DNA from: an uncultured Clostridia bacterium
Lineage (GTDB): Bacteria; Bacillota; Clostridia; Oscillospirales; Acutalibacteraceae
Reading direction: 5' to 3'
Assembly (NCBI GenBank): GCA_944412445.1
Contig: CALYBJ010000026.1
Location: forward strand, 1-33,755
DNA: 33,755 nucleotides
Shown here piece by piece: positions 1-8,460 of the stretch. The notes beneath the pieces were generated by a model. The model worked only from the letters and a program-made list of their open reading frames with translations. It searched no databases and was not told the origin of the DNA. Positions within the stretch are counted from its first letter, which is position 1. Every line of letters begins with the position of its first letter. A program made the position numbers and the translations under genes.

Positions 1-67
1 TTGAAAAAATATAGTTTTTATAATAAAATATGATTAAGTATAGTAAATCGTAACAGGAGGCAGTGAA

Positions 68-3000
68 ATGAAGACAAAATTAAAAAAAGTGTTAAGTGTT
101 ATAATGACGGTTGTAATGCTTATTTCAGTTTTCGGCGGGATGAATATTTCCTTTGCGGCAACAAGCGGAGATTTCAAGTATAGTGTTTTAAGCGACGGCA
201 CAGCTGAAATTACAGACTATACAGGCTCAGACTCAGTCCTTACAATCCCAGTCACTATCGACGGATATACCGTTACAAGTATAGGTAAAGAGGCATTTTA
301 TGAGTGCGACAGCTTAACATCAGTAACAATCCCTGACAGCGTTACAAGTATAGGCGATTTTGCATTCTCTGATTGCGGGAGATTAACATCAATAACAATC
401 CCCGACAGCGTTACAAGCATAGGTAGTTCTGCATTCGATGGCACAGGCTTTTATAATAATGAAAGCAACTGGGAAAATAATGTGCTTTATATAGGAAATT
501 ATCTTATAGAAGCAAACGATGAAATATCAGGAGAATATACAATAAAAGACGATACAAAAGTAATTGCAGATGGTGCATTCTTTTATTGTGAAAGTTTAAC
601 ATCGGTAACAATCGGTAATAGCGTTAATAGTATAGGTGATTGGGCTTTCTCCGATTGCAACAGCTTAACATCAGTAACAGTAAATAAAAATAATCCATCA
701 TATACTTCCGATGAATACGGAGTATTATTTAATAAGGATAAAACAGAACTTATGCAATATCCTGTCGGTAATACAAGAACTGAATATTCAATACCAGACA
801 GCGTTACAAGTATTGATGTTTATGCATTCTCTAGTTGCGACAGCTTAACATCTATTAATGTAGATAAAAAAAATCAGTCTTATTCATCAGATGAATACGG
901 CGTATTATTTAATAAGGACAAAACAGAACTTGTAAAATATCCTGTCGGTAATACAAGAACTGAATATTCAATACCAGACAGCGTTACAAGTATTGGTGAG
1001 AGGGCATTCGCCATGTGCAACAGCTTAACAGGTATAACAATTCCCGACAGTGTTACAAGTATAGGTATATATGCATTCGAGTGTTGCTTCAGCTTATCAT
1101 CAGTAACAATTCCCGACAGCGTTACAAATATTGGTGATAGTGTATTCATATGGTGCGGTGACTTAACAGAGATTACAATCCCATACAGTGTTACAAATAT
1201 AGGTATATATGCATTCTACGGTTGCGACAGCTTGGAAAATGTATATTATACAGGCAGTGAGGAACAGTGGAATAATATCTCTATAGGCAATTATAATGAT
1301 GATTTAACTAACGCAAATATAATTTTTAATTATGTGTCTGACGCAGAAAATCCCGAAAATCCGGAAGCCTCAGACGGATTGCAAATTTATATTGACAATT
1401 CAACATTTAATTATTACAAGGGGGAAACAATCGGAATTTCCATTTATCAGATAAAAGACGGTGAGAAGGTGGTTCCCGAAGATGTAAAAATTTCTGTTCT
1501 GAATAATAATATTGTTGAGCTTTTAAATGTTGTTTCTTCTGAGCAGATTGAGAATAATTCTCTTATCAGAATGGAACGCCGCAGATCTTTTCTTGAAAAT
1601 GATTATCATTCCGTAAATATACAGCCGCCTGTTGAATCCGACTGTTTGAAAATTGCAACGCTTAAGGCATTGAAGCCCGGTTCTACAATAATCGCAGTAT
1701 CTTCCGAAATCACAGGAGAAACATACAAAATCCCAATTACAGTCACTTCAGATGAATATAATGCATTCAGAGCCGATAAGTTAAAGTCAACTGTATTTAC
1801 TGATGAAGATTCCTGCTGGATATCAGGTGATTTGTATGTGGCTGATTTTAATTATGAAAAATTGGGAAACGACTGGCATTATACCATGAATGTTTATAAC
1901 GGCAACTACAGCTGCGGAGCGTTAGAAGTTTATAACAGTGACGGTAAACTTATCAAAACCGAAAAAATCGCAAAAAATCAAAACAATAATACGAGTATTT
2001 ATAAAACACTGGAAAACGGATGGCTGTTAATTTCCGCAATTTATAAAGGCGATACATTAACATTTAGAAATGAATCTTTATATAAGAAAACTCCTATTGA
2101 TATAACCGTTCCCGACGGAGGATACATTAGTATTACAACAGATTCAATGAAGTCAATGACCTGTTATCTATATAATATTTTTGATATTGTTCTTTCAACA
2201 TATAATTTTGCGGATGGTTTAATTTCTTCTTCAAAACTCAGTGATGAACAAATAGATCTTGTAAGCAAAGAGGCAATAAAAAAGTTTATTTCATCTGAAT
2301 ACTATTTAAATTTTGCAAAAAAATATGCAGATAGTATATCTGCAAGCGCAATGGAGGAAGTCAGCTTTGCCACATTGAATTCGATACTGCAAAGAGTTAT
2401 TAATGATTCGGAAGCACTGCTGAATGACGTAGGTTTGAACTTAGACGATTTATGCAAAAATGTTTTAGGTACGGCATATTCCGTAGGGGAAGGAATATTT
2501 ATTAAATTGTCAAATGTTTTCGGCGTGGCTTTGAACGCTATTTTTAAATCATCAGAAGGAGAAAATCTTGTTGTAGGCATATCCGATTGGTTAAAAACAA
2601 TGAATAAAAATTATGGCTTTGCTGTGTTTACTCCATTAGAAAGCGATAATACAAAAACGCCGGTTTTAAAGAATAGAAATGTTTTTGTTTATACAAATAA
2701 TAATGTGTCTTCTGATACTGTTCTGCAAACATATGAAATCGGTTCCGATTTAATCGGGAGTATTTCCGTTTCAGGTAAGCCCATAACGACGGACTATAAA
2801 GTAAAAGATATAACTCTTATTGAAAACGGGAAAATTGTTCAGCCTGACGGATTAGTTGACGTAAGTATAGAGCTTCCCGAGGAATTTAATAATAATTCTT
2901 ATGTAATCCGTCAAAATGATGACGGTTCTTGGGATAAATTAAATTCAGAAATTGATAATGGTTGTATTAATTTTTCTGTTGACCATTTTTGCTTGTTTGC

Positions 3001-3286
3001 TGTGGTAAACGGTGAAGAAAATAATATTACAGATCCCACAACAAAACCTAATGAAACTACAACGGAAAAGCCTACGGAACCAAAGCCTTCATACACATTA
3101 GGAGATATTGACTGCAACGGAAAAATCACGGCGGCAGACGCAAGGCTGGCTCTCCGAATTTCCGCAAAGCTTGAAACCGGAACCGAAACTCAGCTTTTGG
3201 CGGCAGATACGGATAAAAACGGAAGAATTACAGCCTCCGACGCAAGAAAAATTTTAAGAGTTGCCGCAAATCTTGACCGATTTTAA
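68..3286 (+). CDS. Secreted BspA-like leucine-rich-repeat protein with C-terminal type I dockerin
   Basis: A 1072-residue exported protein. The start is fixed by AGGAGG at 55-60, 7 bases before ATG. Residues 1-30 form a signal peptide with a likely cut after SFA. Residues about 60-400 are LRR_5/BspA-type repeats carrying the motif IPDSVTSIG followed by AF and a C, eight or more copies. Two copies hold an inserted block with YGVLFNKDKTEL, produced by a 180-bp tandem duplication. Residues about 430-570 look like an Ig/BIG-like beta domain, and about 580-990 is not recognised. A Thr/Pro/Glu-rich linker (about 995-1008) leads to a dockerin at 1009-1072 with two intact calcium loops (GDIDCNGKITAAD and DTDKNGRITASD). 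Known for the family: BspA LRRs mediate binding to host or matrix, and dockerins attach to cohesin scaffolds. Inference: a surface or complex-bound adhesion or substrate-binding component. No cohesin lies in the window. Confidence 0.88.
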   Translation: MKTKLKKVLSVIMTVVMLISVFGGMNISFAATSGDFKYSVLSDGTAEITDYTGSDSVLTIPVTIDGYTVTSIGKEAFYECDSLTSVTIPDSVTSIGDFAFSDCGRLTSITIPDSVTSIGSSAFDGTGFYNNESNWENNVLYIGNYLIEANDEISGEYTIKDDTKVIADGAFFYCESLTSVTIGNSVNSIGDWAFSDCNSLTSVTVNKNNPSYTSDEYGVLFNKDKTELMQYPVGNTRTEYSIPDSVTSIDVYAFSSCDSLTSINVDKKNQSYSSDEYGVLFNKDKTELVKYPVGNTRTEYSIPDSVTSIGERAFAMCNSLTGITIPDSVTSIGIYAFECCFSLSSVTIPDSVTNIGDSVFIWCGDLTEITIPYSVTNIGIYAFYGCDSLENVYYTGSEEQWNNISIGNYNDDLTNANIIFNYVSDAENPENPEASDGLQIYIDNSTFNYYKGETIGISIYQIKDGEKVVPEDVKISVLNNNIVELLNVVSSEQIENNSLIRMERRRSFLENDYHSVNIQPPVESDCLKIATLKALKPGSTIIAVSSEITGETYKIPITVTSDEYNAFRADKLKSTVFTDEDSCWISGDLYVADFNYEKLGNDWHYTMNVYNGNYSCGALEVYNSDGKLIKTEKIAKNQNNNTSIYKTLENGWLLISAIYKGDTLTFRNESLYKKTPIDITVPDGGYISITTDSMKSMTCYLYNIFDIVLSTYNFADGLISSSKLSDEQIDLVSKEAIKKFISSEYYLNFAKKYADSISASAMEEVSFATLNSILQRVINDSEALLNDVGLNLDDLCKNVLGTAYSVGEGIFIKLSNVFGVALNAIFKSSEGENLVVGISDWLKTMNKNYGFAVFTPLESDNTKTPVLKNRNVFVYTNNNVSSDTVLQTYEIGSDLIGSISVSGKPITTDYKVKDITLIENGKIVQPDGLVDVSIELPEEFNNNSYVIRQNDDGSWDKLNSEIDNGCINFSVDHFCLFAVVNGEENNITDPTTKPNETTTEKPTEPKPSYTLGDIDCNGKITAADARLALRISAKLETGTETQLLAADTDKNGRITASDARKILRVAANLDRF
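661..1020 (+). repeat. Tandem 180-bp duplication inside the LRR coding region
   Basis: Unit 1 (661-840) and unit 2 (841-1020) align without gaps at an offset of exactly 180 bp (60 codons). Both begin CAGCTTAACATC and share long identical runs, such as the stretch around 775-814 compared with 955-994. The ends of the units diverge more than the middle. The duplication keeps frame and adds one LRR plus the YGVLFNKDKTEL insert. Confidence 0.85.
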
Positions 3287-3305
3287 AAATTAAAAGGCAT
3301 AATCA

Positions 3306-3329
3306 AACGGGGCAGATATCTGTCCCGTT
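3306..3329. terminator. Hairpin between convergent LRR gene and spoVAC
   Basis: A near-perfect inverted repeat, AACGGGGCAGA paired with TCTGTCCCGTT, with one G-T wobble and a tight loop. It lies 19 bases after the LRR stop and 8 bases before the end of the convergent spoVAC. The downstream tract is T-rich but interrupted on both strands, so it is a modest bidirectional terminator candidate. Confidence 0.5.
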
Positions 3330-3337
3330 GTCTGTTC

Positions 3338-3775
3338 TTATATTAAAAAACAATAATATATAAGTCCGTAAATTGAGGCGGCGGTACAGCCGTAAACTAT
3401 AACCGGGCCTGCGATTGTAAACATTTTAGCTCCCGTTCCGTAAATTTTTCCGTCTGTTGTATATTCAAGAGCCGAGGAGACAACGGCGTTGGCAAAGCCT
3501 GTTATAGGCACAAGAGTGCCTGCTCCCGCGTGCTTTCCTATTTTATCGAAAACGCCTATGCCTGTAAGAGTCGCCGTAATAACAATAAGTGTTACCGGAA
3601 CCAGAAGCTTGACGGTTTCCTCGTTGATTCCTGAATTTTCATAAAGAACGAAAAAGCACTGCGCCAGGGCGCATATAAAGCCTCCCGAGAAAAAAGCTTT
3701 TAAAATGTTTTTTAAAATCGGCGAAGGCGGCGAAGCCTTTTTTGCCATTTGCTGATATTCTTTGTCCTGGGACAT
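3338..3775 (-). CDS. spoVAC: Stage V sporulation protein AC (SpoVAC)
   Basis: A 145-residue membrane protein. After a short polar N-terminus with SPPSPILKN it has about four hydrophobic segments and the family landmarks TGIGVFDKIGKHAGAGTLVPITGFAN and KMFTIAGPVIVYG (quoted here in overlapping parts of one region). SpoVAC of Bacillus is about 150 residues, sits in the inner membrane of spores and forms part of the dipicolinic-acid channel. The start has GGAGAG about 9 bases upstream on the minus strand. Usual partners spoVAD and spoVAE are not adjacent here: the gene stands alone between the LRR gene and a divergent transporter operon. SpoVAE/SpoVAEB is the related alternative, but the length and motifs fit SpoVAC better. 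Confidence 0.85.
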   Translation of the reverse strand: MSQDKEYQQMAKKASPPSPILKNILKAFFSGGFICALAQCFFVLYENSGINEETVKLLVPVTLIVITATLTGIGVFDKIGKHAGAGTLVPITGFANAVVSSALEYTTDGKIYGTGAKMFTIAGPVIVYGCTAASIYGLIYYCFLI

Positions 3776-3933
3776 TCAAAATCTCTCCTTTTTTTATAGC
3801 TTTTTCAAAAAAATATTAATTATTCGTTTTACAAGAGAAATGCACAAAAAGTATAATTTTTATATGTAAAAATTAAAAAAGATACTGTAATTTGTTTAAA
3901 ACAGACAAAAGTTAAAAATATTACAAAAAACGC

Positions 3934-3962
3934 TTTACAACTTTAGTTTGATAAAGTATAAT
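3934..3962 (+). promoter_or_regulatory. Sigma-A promoter of amino acid importer 1
   Basis: TTTACA at 3934-3939 and TATAAT at 3957-3962, spaced by exactly 17 bases, 45 bases before the binding-protein start. The 231-bp gap 3776-4006 otherwise holds only the divergent spoVAC leader and AT-rich sequence. Confidence 0.85.
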
Positions 3963-3971
3963 AACTTCGTC

Positions 3972-3989
3972 AAGCGCAATAAGCGCTAT
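3972..3989 (+). promoter_or_regulatory. Operator-like AAGCGC repeat at the transcript start
   Basis: Two adjacent 9-base units, AAGCGCAAT (3972-3980) and AAGCGCTAT (3981-3989), lie about 3-20 bases after the expected transcription start. Read differently, AGCGC and GCGCT form a 5-bp inverted repeat around AATAA. The position suits a repressor site. The TrpR-like protein encoded at 6333-6626 is the obvious candidate binder, but that link is inference. Confidence 0.4.
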
Positions 3990-4006
3990 CGAAAGGAGAA
4001 AAAACC

Positions 4007-4837
4007 ATGAAAAAGTTTTTGGCAATTTTAATGGTATGCATACTTGCTGTTTTGACATTTGCAGGATGCACAAAAACAGAGAACGACGGTGAAACAACAG
4101 AAGAAAACGTATCCAACGAAGCTCAGACAGAGGAAGCAGAATCCGATTACGAGTACATAAAGAGCAAAGGCACTCTTGTTGTTGGTATTACAGATTATGC
4201 TCCCATGGATTATAAAGAAGAGGGCAGCGATGAATGGACCGGCTTTGACGCTGAGTTTGCAAGAGCTTTTGCTGAATCAATGGGCGTTGAGGTTGAGTTT
4301 ATTGAAATCGACTGGGACAACAAATTCTTTGAGCTTGATTCAAAGAAAATTGACTGTATCTGGAACGGTATGACAATTACAGATGAAGTTACTCTTAACA
4401 CAAGCTGTTCGAATCCTTATGTTCAGAATAAGCAGATAGTTGTTATGGCTGCCGATAAGATTGATCAGTATAAAGACGCTGCTTCTATGGCAGATTTAAG
4501 CTTTGCTGTTGAGTCAGGTTCTGCAGGAGAATCTGCTGCTGAAAGCAATAAGTTCAATTATACTGCAGTTCTTACTCAGGGCGACGCTCTTATGGAAGTT
4601 GCTGCCGGCAGATCAGACGCCTGCATTATTGACAGCACAATGGCTGACGCTATGACGGGCGAGGGCACAAGCTATGCGGAGCTTACTTCCGGCTTGGTTC
4701 TTACTGACGAAGAGTACGGCGTAGGCTTCAGAAAGGGCTCCGATATGACCGATAAGCTTAACAGCTTTATGACAGAAAAGAAAGCGGAAGTCCTTGAACC
4801 TCTTGCTGAGAAATACAACTTGGTTCTTGCGTTTTAA
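4007..4837 (+). CDS. Amino acid ABC transporter, substrate-binding lipoprotein 1
   Basis: 276 residues. AAAGGAG at 3992-3998 precedes ATG by 8 bases. The N-terminus is a lipoprotein signal ending in FAGC with lipid-anchored Cys21, then an acidic Thr/Glu-rich linker, then a family 3 solute-binding domain (about 50-276) starting at GTLVVGITDYAPMDY. It should capture a polar amino acid outside the membrane and pass it to the permease at 4910-5560. Oddity: in the ligand-binding stretch where family members such as HisJ read IT-x-x-R, this protein reads ITDEV (124-128), so the conserved carboxylate-binding arginine is missing. Its substrate therefore cannot be inferred from family rules. Confidence 0.88.
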   Translation: MKKFLAILMVCILAVLTFAGCTKTENDGETTEENVSNEAQTEEAESDYEYIKSKGTLVVGITDYAPMDYKEEGSDEWTGFDAEFARAFAESMGVEVEFIEIDWDNKFFELDSKKIDCIWNGMTITDEVTLNTSCSNPYVQNKQIVVMAADKIDQYKDAASMADLSFAVESGSAGESAAESNKFNYTAVLTQGDALMEVAAGRSDACIIDSTMADAMTGEGTSYAELTSGLVLTDEEYGVGFRKGSDMTDKLNSFMTEKKAEVLEPLAEKYNLVLAF

Positions 4838-4856
4838 TTAAAAAAACAGCTTAATC

Positions 4857-4888
4857 CGGGGCAGGAAAAATTTCTTGCCCCGTTTTTT
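4857..4888 (+). terminator. Intrinsic terminator between binding protein and permease 1
   Basis: An 11-12 bp stem starting CGGGGCA and ending TGCCCCG (4857-4882), followed by six T (4883-4888). It lies inside the operon, 20 bases after the binding-protein stop and 22 bases before the permease start. It probably lets only part of the transcripts continue. Confidence 0.88.
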
Positions 4889-4909
4889 ATGGAAGAGAAG
4901 TGATAAAGA

Positions 4910-5560
4910 ATGGATACCTTTTTATCAGTAACCCTTGACTTGCTTCAGGGCTTTTGGATGACCTTTAAAGTTTTCGGATTGACTCTTGTATTCGCTTTGC
5001 CCTTAGGGCTAATAATGAGCTTTTTGTCCATGAGCAAGGTTAAAATAGTAAGCGCCGCCATGAAAACTTTCATATGGATTATAAGAGGAACGCCTCTTAT
5101 GCTTCAGCTTATTGTTGTATTTTACGGACCGGGACTTATTTTTAAAATTGATTCTCTTGACAGGTTCCCGTCGGTAATAGTGGCGTTTGTTATTAACTAC
5201 GCCTGCTATTTTTCGGAAATTTACAGAGGCGGTATAGAGTCGATACCCAAAGGACAGTACGAAGCGGGACAGGTTCTGGGAATGACGAAAAGTCAGATAT
5301 TTTTCAAGGTTATACTTCTCCAGGTAATTAAGAGAATAATACCTCCCATGAGCAACGAAATTATAACTCTTGTAAAGGATACTTCACTTGCGAGAATCAT
5401 AGCGGTGTATGAGATTATCTGGAACGCTCAGTCATACATAAAAAGCGCAGGACTTATATGGCCTCTGTTCTATACGGGAGCGTTTTACCTTATATTCTGC
5501 GGACTGCTTACTGTATTTTTCAGAGCGATGGAAAAGAAACTTGATTATTTCAGGAGTTGA
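4910..5560 (+). CDS. Amino acid ABC transporter, permease 1
   Basis: 216 residues, the usual size for a His/Glu/Gln/Arg/opine-type permease. There are about five membrane segments. The N-terminal helix is followed by the family stretch [14 protein letters not shown] and, in the cytoplasmic coupling loop, [20 protein letters not shown], the EAA-type motif that docks on the ATPase. It lies downstream of a leaky terminator and overlaps or abuts the ATPase gene, whose ribosome binding site (CAGGAG) lies within the last codons of this gene. It should homodimerise as the membrane channel of the importer. Confidence 0.9.
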   Translation: MDTFLSVTLDLLQGFWMTFKVFGLTLVFALPLGLIMSFLSMSKVKIVSAAMKTFIWIIRGTPLMLQLIVVFYGPGLIFKIDSLDRFPSVIVAFVINYACYFSEIYRGGIESIPKGQYEAGQVLGMTKSQIFFKVILLQVIKRIIPPMSNEIITLVKDTSLARIIAVYEIIWNAQSYIKSAGLIWPLFYTGAFYLIFCGLLTVFFRAMEKKLDYFRS

Positions 5561-5565
5561 TAAAG

Positions 5566-6324
5566 ATGTCTGTGCTTGAAGTTAAAAATATACAAAAAAG
5601 CTTCGGAAAAACGGAGGTTTTAAAAAATATTTCTTTTTCTCTTGAAAAGGGAGAGGTTCTTTCAATAATCGGTTCTTCGGGAAGCGGCAAAACAACCCTT
5701 TTAAGATGTCTTAATTTTCTTGAATTTGCCGAGGGCGGCACTATATCCGTAAACGGTGAAAAAATTTATGACGGCTCGGAAAAGAGAAGCATGAAGGAAA
5801 ATGAGATAAGAATGAAAAGACTTCATTTCGGACTTGTTTTTCAGGATTTTAATTTGTTCCCTCAGTACAATGTGCTTAAAAATGTAATGCTTGCACCGAC
5901 CCTTTTAAAGCTGGGCACGGAAGAAGAAATCGAAGCCGGAGCAAGAGCTTTAATCGCAAGAGTAGGATTAAGCGACAAGACGGAAAGCTATCCCTGCGAG
6001 CTGTCGGGAGGACAGAAGCAGAGAGTTGCCATTGCGAGAGCTTTGGCATTAAATCCCGATATACTTTGTTTTGACGAGCCCACCTCAGCCCTTGACCCGG
6101 AGCTTACGGGAGAGGTTTTAAAGGTAATTAAAAGTCTTAAAAACGGCGACAGTACCATGATAGTCGTAACCCATGAAATGGGCTTTGCCAAGGAGGTTTC
6201 GGACAAGGTAATCTTTATGGCGGACGGAATTATTGAGGAGGAGGGTACTCCTGAGGATGTTTTCGGCAATCCCAAATCCGCAAAAATGAGAGCCTTTTTA
6301 AGTAAATCTTTTGAGAACATATAG
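5566..6324 (+). CDS. Amino acid ABC transporter, ATP-binding protein 1
   Basis: 252 residues from ATG at 5566, chosen because CAGGAG (5551-5556) sits 9 bases upstream. A longer form from TTG at 5557 would touch that site directly. It has Walker [10 protein letters not shown] (about 36-44), the Q-loop in VFQDFNLFP, signature [15 protein letters not shown], Walker [15 protein letters not shown] and H-loop VVTHEMGFA. It is a GlnQ/HisP-type cytoplasmic ATPase that powers the importer with the preceding two genes. Confidence 0.92.
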   Translation: MSVLEVKNIQKSFGKTEVLKNISFSLEKGEVLSIIGSSGSGKTTLLRCLNFLEFAEGGTISVNGEKIYDGSEKRSMKENEIRMKRLHFGLVFQDFNLFPQYNVLKNVMLAPTLLKLGTEEEIEAGARALIARVGLSDKTESYPCELSGGQKQRVAIARALALNPDILCFDEPTSALDPELTGEVLKVIKSLKNGDSTMIVVTHEMGFAKEVSDKVIFMADGIIEEEGTPEDVFGNPKSAKMRAFLSKSFENI

Positions 6325-6332
6325 GTGGTTTT

Positions 6333-6626
6333 ATGACTGAAAAAAAAGCAGACAGGGGCATGATAAACGATTTATATCTGCTTATAGCGTCAATGGAAAC
6401 GCCTGAGGACTGCCGTTTGCTGTTTGAGGACCTTTGCACGGTTAAGGAGATTGAGCAGATGGCTCAGAGAGTAAGGGCGGCAGGTCTTTTGATGGAAGGA
6501 AAAACATATAATCAGGTAACGGAGGAAACGGATATTTCATCGGCAACTTTAAGCAGAGTGTCAAGGTGCGTACAGTACGGAAAGGGATACAGCCGTTTTT
6601 TAAAAAAACACACCGAAAGCAATTAA
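6333..6626 (+). CDS. TrpR-like transcriptional regulator, YerC/YecD family
   Basis: 97 residues, all helical, with a Trp-repressor-type helix-turn-helix in the second half (YNQVTEETDISSATLSRVSR). The length and the landmark CTVKEIEQMAQRVRAAGLL match the YerC/YecD family. It starts 9 bases after the ATPase gene and is surely cotranscribed with importer 1. Comparative-genomic work on Firmicutes has linked some members (called HisR) to control of histidine metabolism and uptake. By that precedent importer 1 might carry histidine or a related amino acid, with this protein as autoregulator. That assignment is inference; the family call itself is firm. Confidence 0.85.
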   Translation: MTEKKADRGMINDLYLLIASMETPEDCRLLFEDLCTVKEIEQMAQRVRAAGLLMEGKTYNQVTEETDISSATLSRVSRCVQYGKGYSRFLKKHTESN

Positions 6627-6695
6627 ATGTGTATATTTATTAAAAAATTCACATTAAAAAGAGCTATGACTGTATATTTATTTTGTAAAATCATG

Positions 6696-6724
6696 TTGAA
6701 TTATGAATTAATATGTGGTATAAT
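6696..6724 (+). promoter_or_regulatory. Sigma-A promoter of amino acid importer 2
   Basis: TTGAAT at 6696-6701 and TATAAT at 6719-6724, 17 bases apart, with TGG just before the -10 box (extended -10). It lies 42 bases before the chosen start at 6767 and excludes an upstream in-frame start at 6713. Confidence 0.85.
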
Positions 6725-6766
6725 TTTAAAAACATTAAAATGAAAAAATACAAAGGAGCAATCATA

Positions 6767-7621
6767 ATGAAAAAAGTTATTTCAATTTTAATGGCTGTTG
6801 TAATGGTATTTGCCGCATGTATGCTTTTCTCATCATGCACAAAAACCGAAGATGAGGAAGAAAATTCAACAAACGAAGCTGCTTCTCAGGAGAGCACTGC
6901 AATGACCGCAAAGGAAGGCGTTCTCGTTATGGCAACAAACGCTGCTTTCCCTCCCTATGAGTATAAGGAAGGCGATTCTTTTGCAGGTATCGATGTGGAA
7001 ATCGCAACAAAAATTGCTGAGAAGCTTGGACTTACTCTTGAAATTCAGGATGTTGAATTCGGTTCAATTATCGGCGGTGTTCAGTCAGGCAAATTCGATA
7101 TGGGCGTTGCCGGCATGACGGTAAACGAGGAAAGACTTCAGAGCGTAAACTTTACCGATTCTTACGCAACAGGCGTTCAGGTTGTTATAGTTAACGAGGG
7201 TTCCGCTATTGCCTCTCTTGACGATCTTAAAGCTGACGGCTCAATGAAATACGGCGTTCAGCAGGATACAACAGGAGATATTTATTCTTCATATTCAGTT
7301 GATGAAGGCGGCTTCGGCGAGGAAAATGTTATCCGCTACAAAACAGGCGCGGACGCTGTTCAGGCGCTTAAGTCAGGCAAGGTTGACGCAGTTATTATTG
7401 ATAACGAGCCCGCAAAGTCATTTGTAGCAGCAAACGAAGGTCTTAAAATTCTTGACACAGAGTATGCTGTAGAAGATTATGCAATCTGCATCGCAAAGGA
7501 AAACACAGCTCTTCTCGACGCTGTAAACGAGGCGCTTGCCGAGCTTAAGGCTGACGGAACTTTACAGCAGATTATCAACAAATACATCCCTGCATCTTTA
7601 GAGGATTCATCAGCAGCGTAA
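6767..7621 (+). CDS. Amino acid ABC transporter, substrate-binding lipoprotein 2
   Basis: 284 residues from ATG at 6767, preceded by AAAGGAG at 6752-6758. A longer reading from 6713 is impossible because it would begin upstream of the promoter -10 box. The lipoprotein signal ends in FSSC (lipid Cys24). A family 3 solute-binding domain follows, with FPPYEYKEGDSFAGIDVEIA and GMTVNEERLQSVNFTDSY, where Arg123 is the conserved ligand carboxylate contact. This is a canonical polar-amino-acid receptor, unlike its neighbour at 4007-4837. The exact amino acid cannot be read from sequence. Confidence 0.9.
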   Translation: MKKVISILMAVVMVFAACMLFSSCTKTEDEEENSTNEAASQESTAMTAKEGVLVMATNAAFPPYEYKEGDSFAGIDVEIATKIAEKLGLTLEIQDVEFGSIIGGVQSGKFDMGVAGMTVNEERLQSVNFTDSYATGVQVVIVNEGSAIASLDDLKADGSMKYGVQQDTTGDIYSSYSVDEGGFGEENVIRYKTGADAVQALKSGKVDAVIIDNEPAKSFVAANEGLKILDTEYAVEDYAICIAKENTALLDAVNEALAELKADGTLQQIINKYIPASLEDSSAA

Positions 7622-7657
7622 TTGAATTATAAACCCGCTTATTAAAACATAGGCAGT

Positions 7658-7688
7658 CAAAGGGCGGTTCATCCGTCCTTTGTTTTTT
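7658..7688 (+). terminator. Intrinsic terminator between binding protein and permease 2
   Basis: A 10-bp stem, CAAAGGGCGG paired with CCGTCCTTTG with one wobble (7658-7682) and loop TTCAT, followed by TTTTTT (7683-7688). It lies inside the second importer operon, in the same place as the one in the first. Confidence 0.88.
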
Positions 7689-7704
7689 GAAAGGGGAATG
7701 GCTT

Positions 7705-8460
7705 TTGGACGGAATACAGGCATGGTTTGTTCAGCAGTTTACGGAGCTAAAGGATAAATTTATTCTTTGCTTTATTGACGGAGACCGTTGGCAGTGGATT
7801 TTTGACGGCTTGCTGAATACTCTTAAAATAACGCTTTTTGCGGGACTTATAGGCGTACTTATAGGAATCATAGTTGCTTCCGTAAGATCCTCCTACGATA
7901 AAAATTCCGAATCTTTGGCGTTGAGAGGCGGCTTCGGATATCATTTATTAAGATTTATAAACGGTATCTGCCAGCTTTATTTAACTGTTATAAGAGGAAC
8001 TCCCGTTGTAGTTCAGCTTATGATAATGTACTTTATAATACTTAAAAGCTCAACAAACGGTGTTTTTGTTGCGGTTATAACCTTCGGCATAAATTCCGGC
8101 GCTTATGTTGCGGAAATTTTCAGAAGCGGCATAATGGCTGTTGACGCCGGACAGTTTGAAGCCGGAAGATCTTTAGGCTTTAACTATGTTCAGACAATGA
8201 GATATATAATAATTCCTCAGGCATTTAAAACTGTTCTGCCTACGCTCTGCAACGAGTTTATAGCGCTTTTAAAGGAAACATCTGTAGCAGGCTATGTAGG
8301 AATAAGCGATCTTACAAAAGCCGGCGACCTTATAAGAGGAAGAACCTTTGAAGCTTTTATGCCTCTTATTGCGGTAGCGATTATTTATCTTGTGCTTGTT
8401 GTTATTCTTACAAGGCTTGTAGGAGTTCTTGAAAGGAGGCTTCGCCGCAGTGAAAGATAA
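7705..8460 (+). CDS. Amino acid ABC transporter, permease 2
   Basis: 251 residues from TTG at 7705, with AAAGGGG (7690-7696) 8 bases upstream. An alternative TTG at 7687 lies in the T-tract of the terminator and is unlikely. About five membrane segments, with the family stretch [18 protein letters not shown] and the coupling loop [20 protein letters not shown]. Relative to permease 1 it has a longer N-terminal amphipathic region (about 30 residues) and an extra loop after the first helix containing SYDKNSE. It overlaps the following ATPase gene by 11 bases, indicating translational coupling. Confidence 0.88.
   Translation: MDGIQAWFVQQFTELKDKFILCFIDGDRWQWIFDGLLNTLKITLFAGLIGVLIGIIVASVRSSYDKNSESLALRGGFGYHLLRFINGICQLYLTVIRGTPVVVQLMIMYFIILKSSTNGVFVAVITFGINSGAYVAEIFRSGIMAVDAGQFEAGRSLGFNYVQTMRYIIIPQAFKTVLPTLCNEFIALLKETSVAGYVGISDLTKAGDLIRGRTFEAFMPLIAVAIIYLVLVVILTRLVGVLERRLRRSER

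Noticed and set aside
1..67. Promoter for the giant LRR gene
   Set aside because: TATAAT-like and TATAGT-like boxes are present, but no -35 box at acceptable spacing is seen in the 67 bases available; the promoter may be left of the window.
661..1240. Regular repeats resembling a CRISPR array
   Set aside because: They are in-frame LRR coding repeats within an intact 1072-codon gene, with no spacer structure or cas genes.
6713..6766. Longer N-terminus for binding protein 2
   Set aside because: Its ATG lies upstream of the promoter -10 box, and the internal ATG at 6767 has both AAAGGAG and a proper lipoprotein signal.
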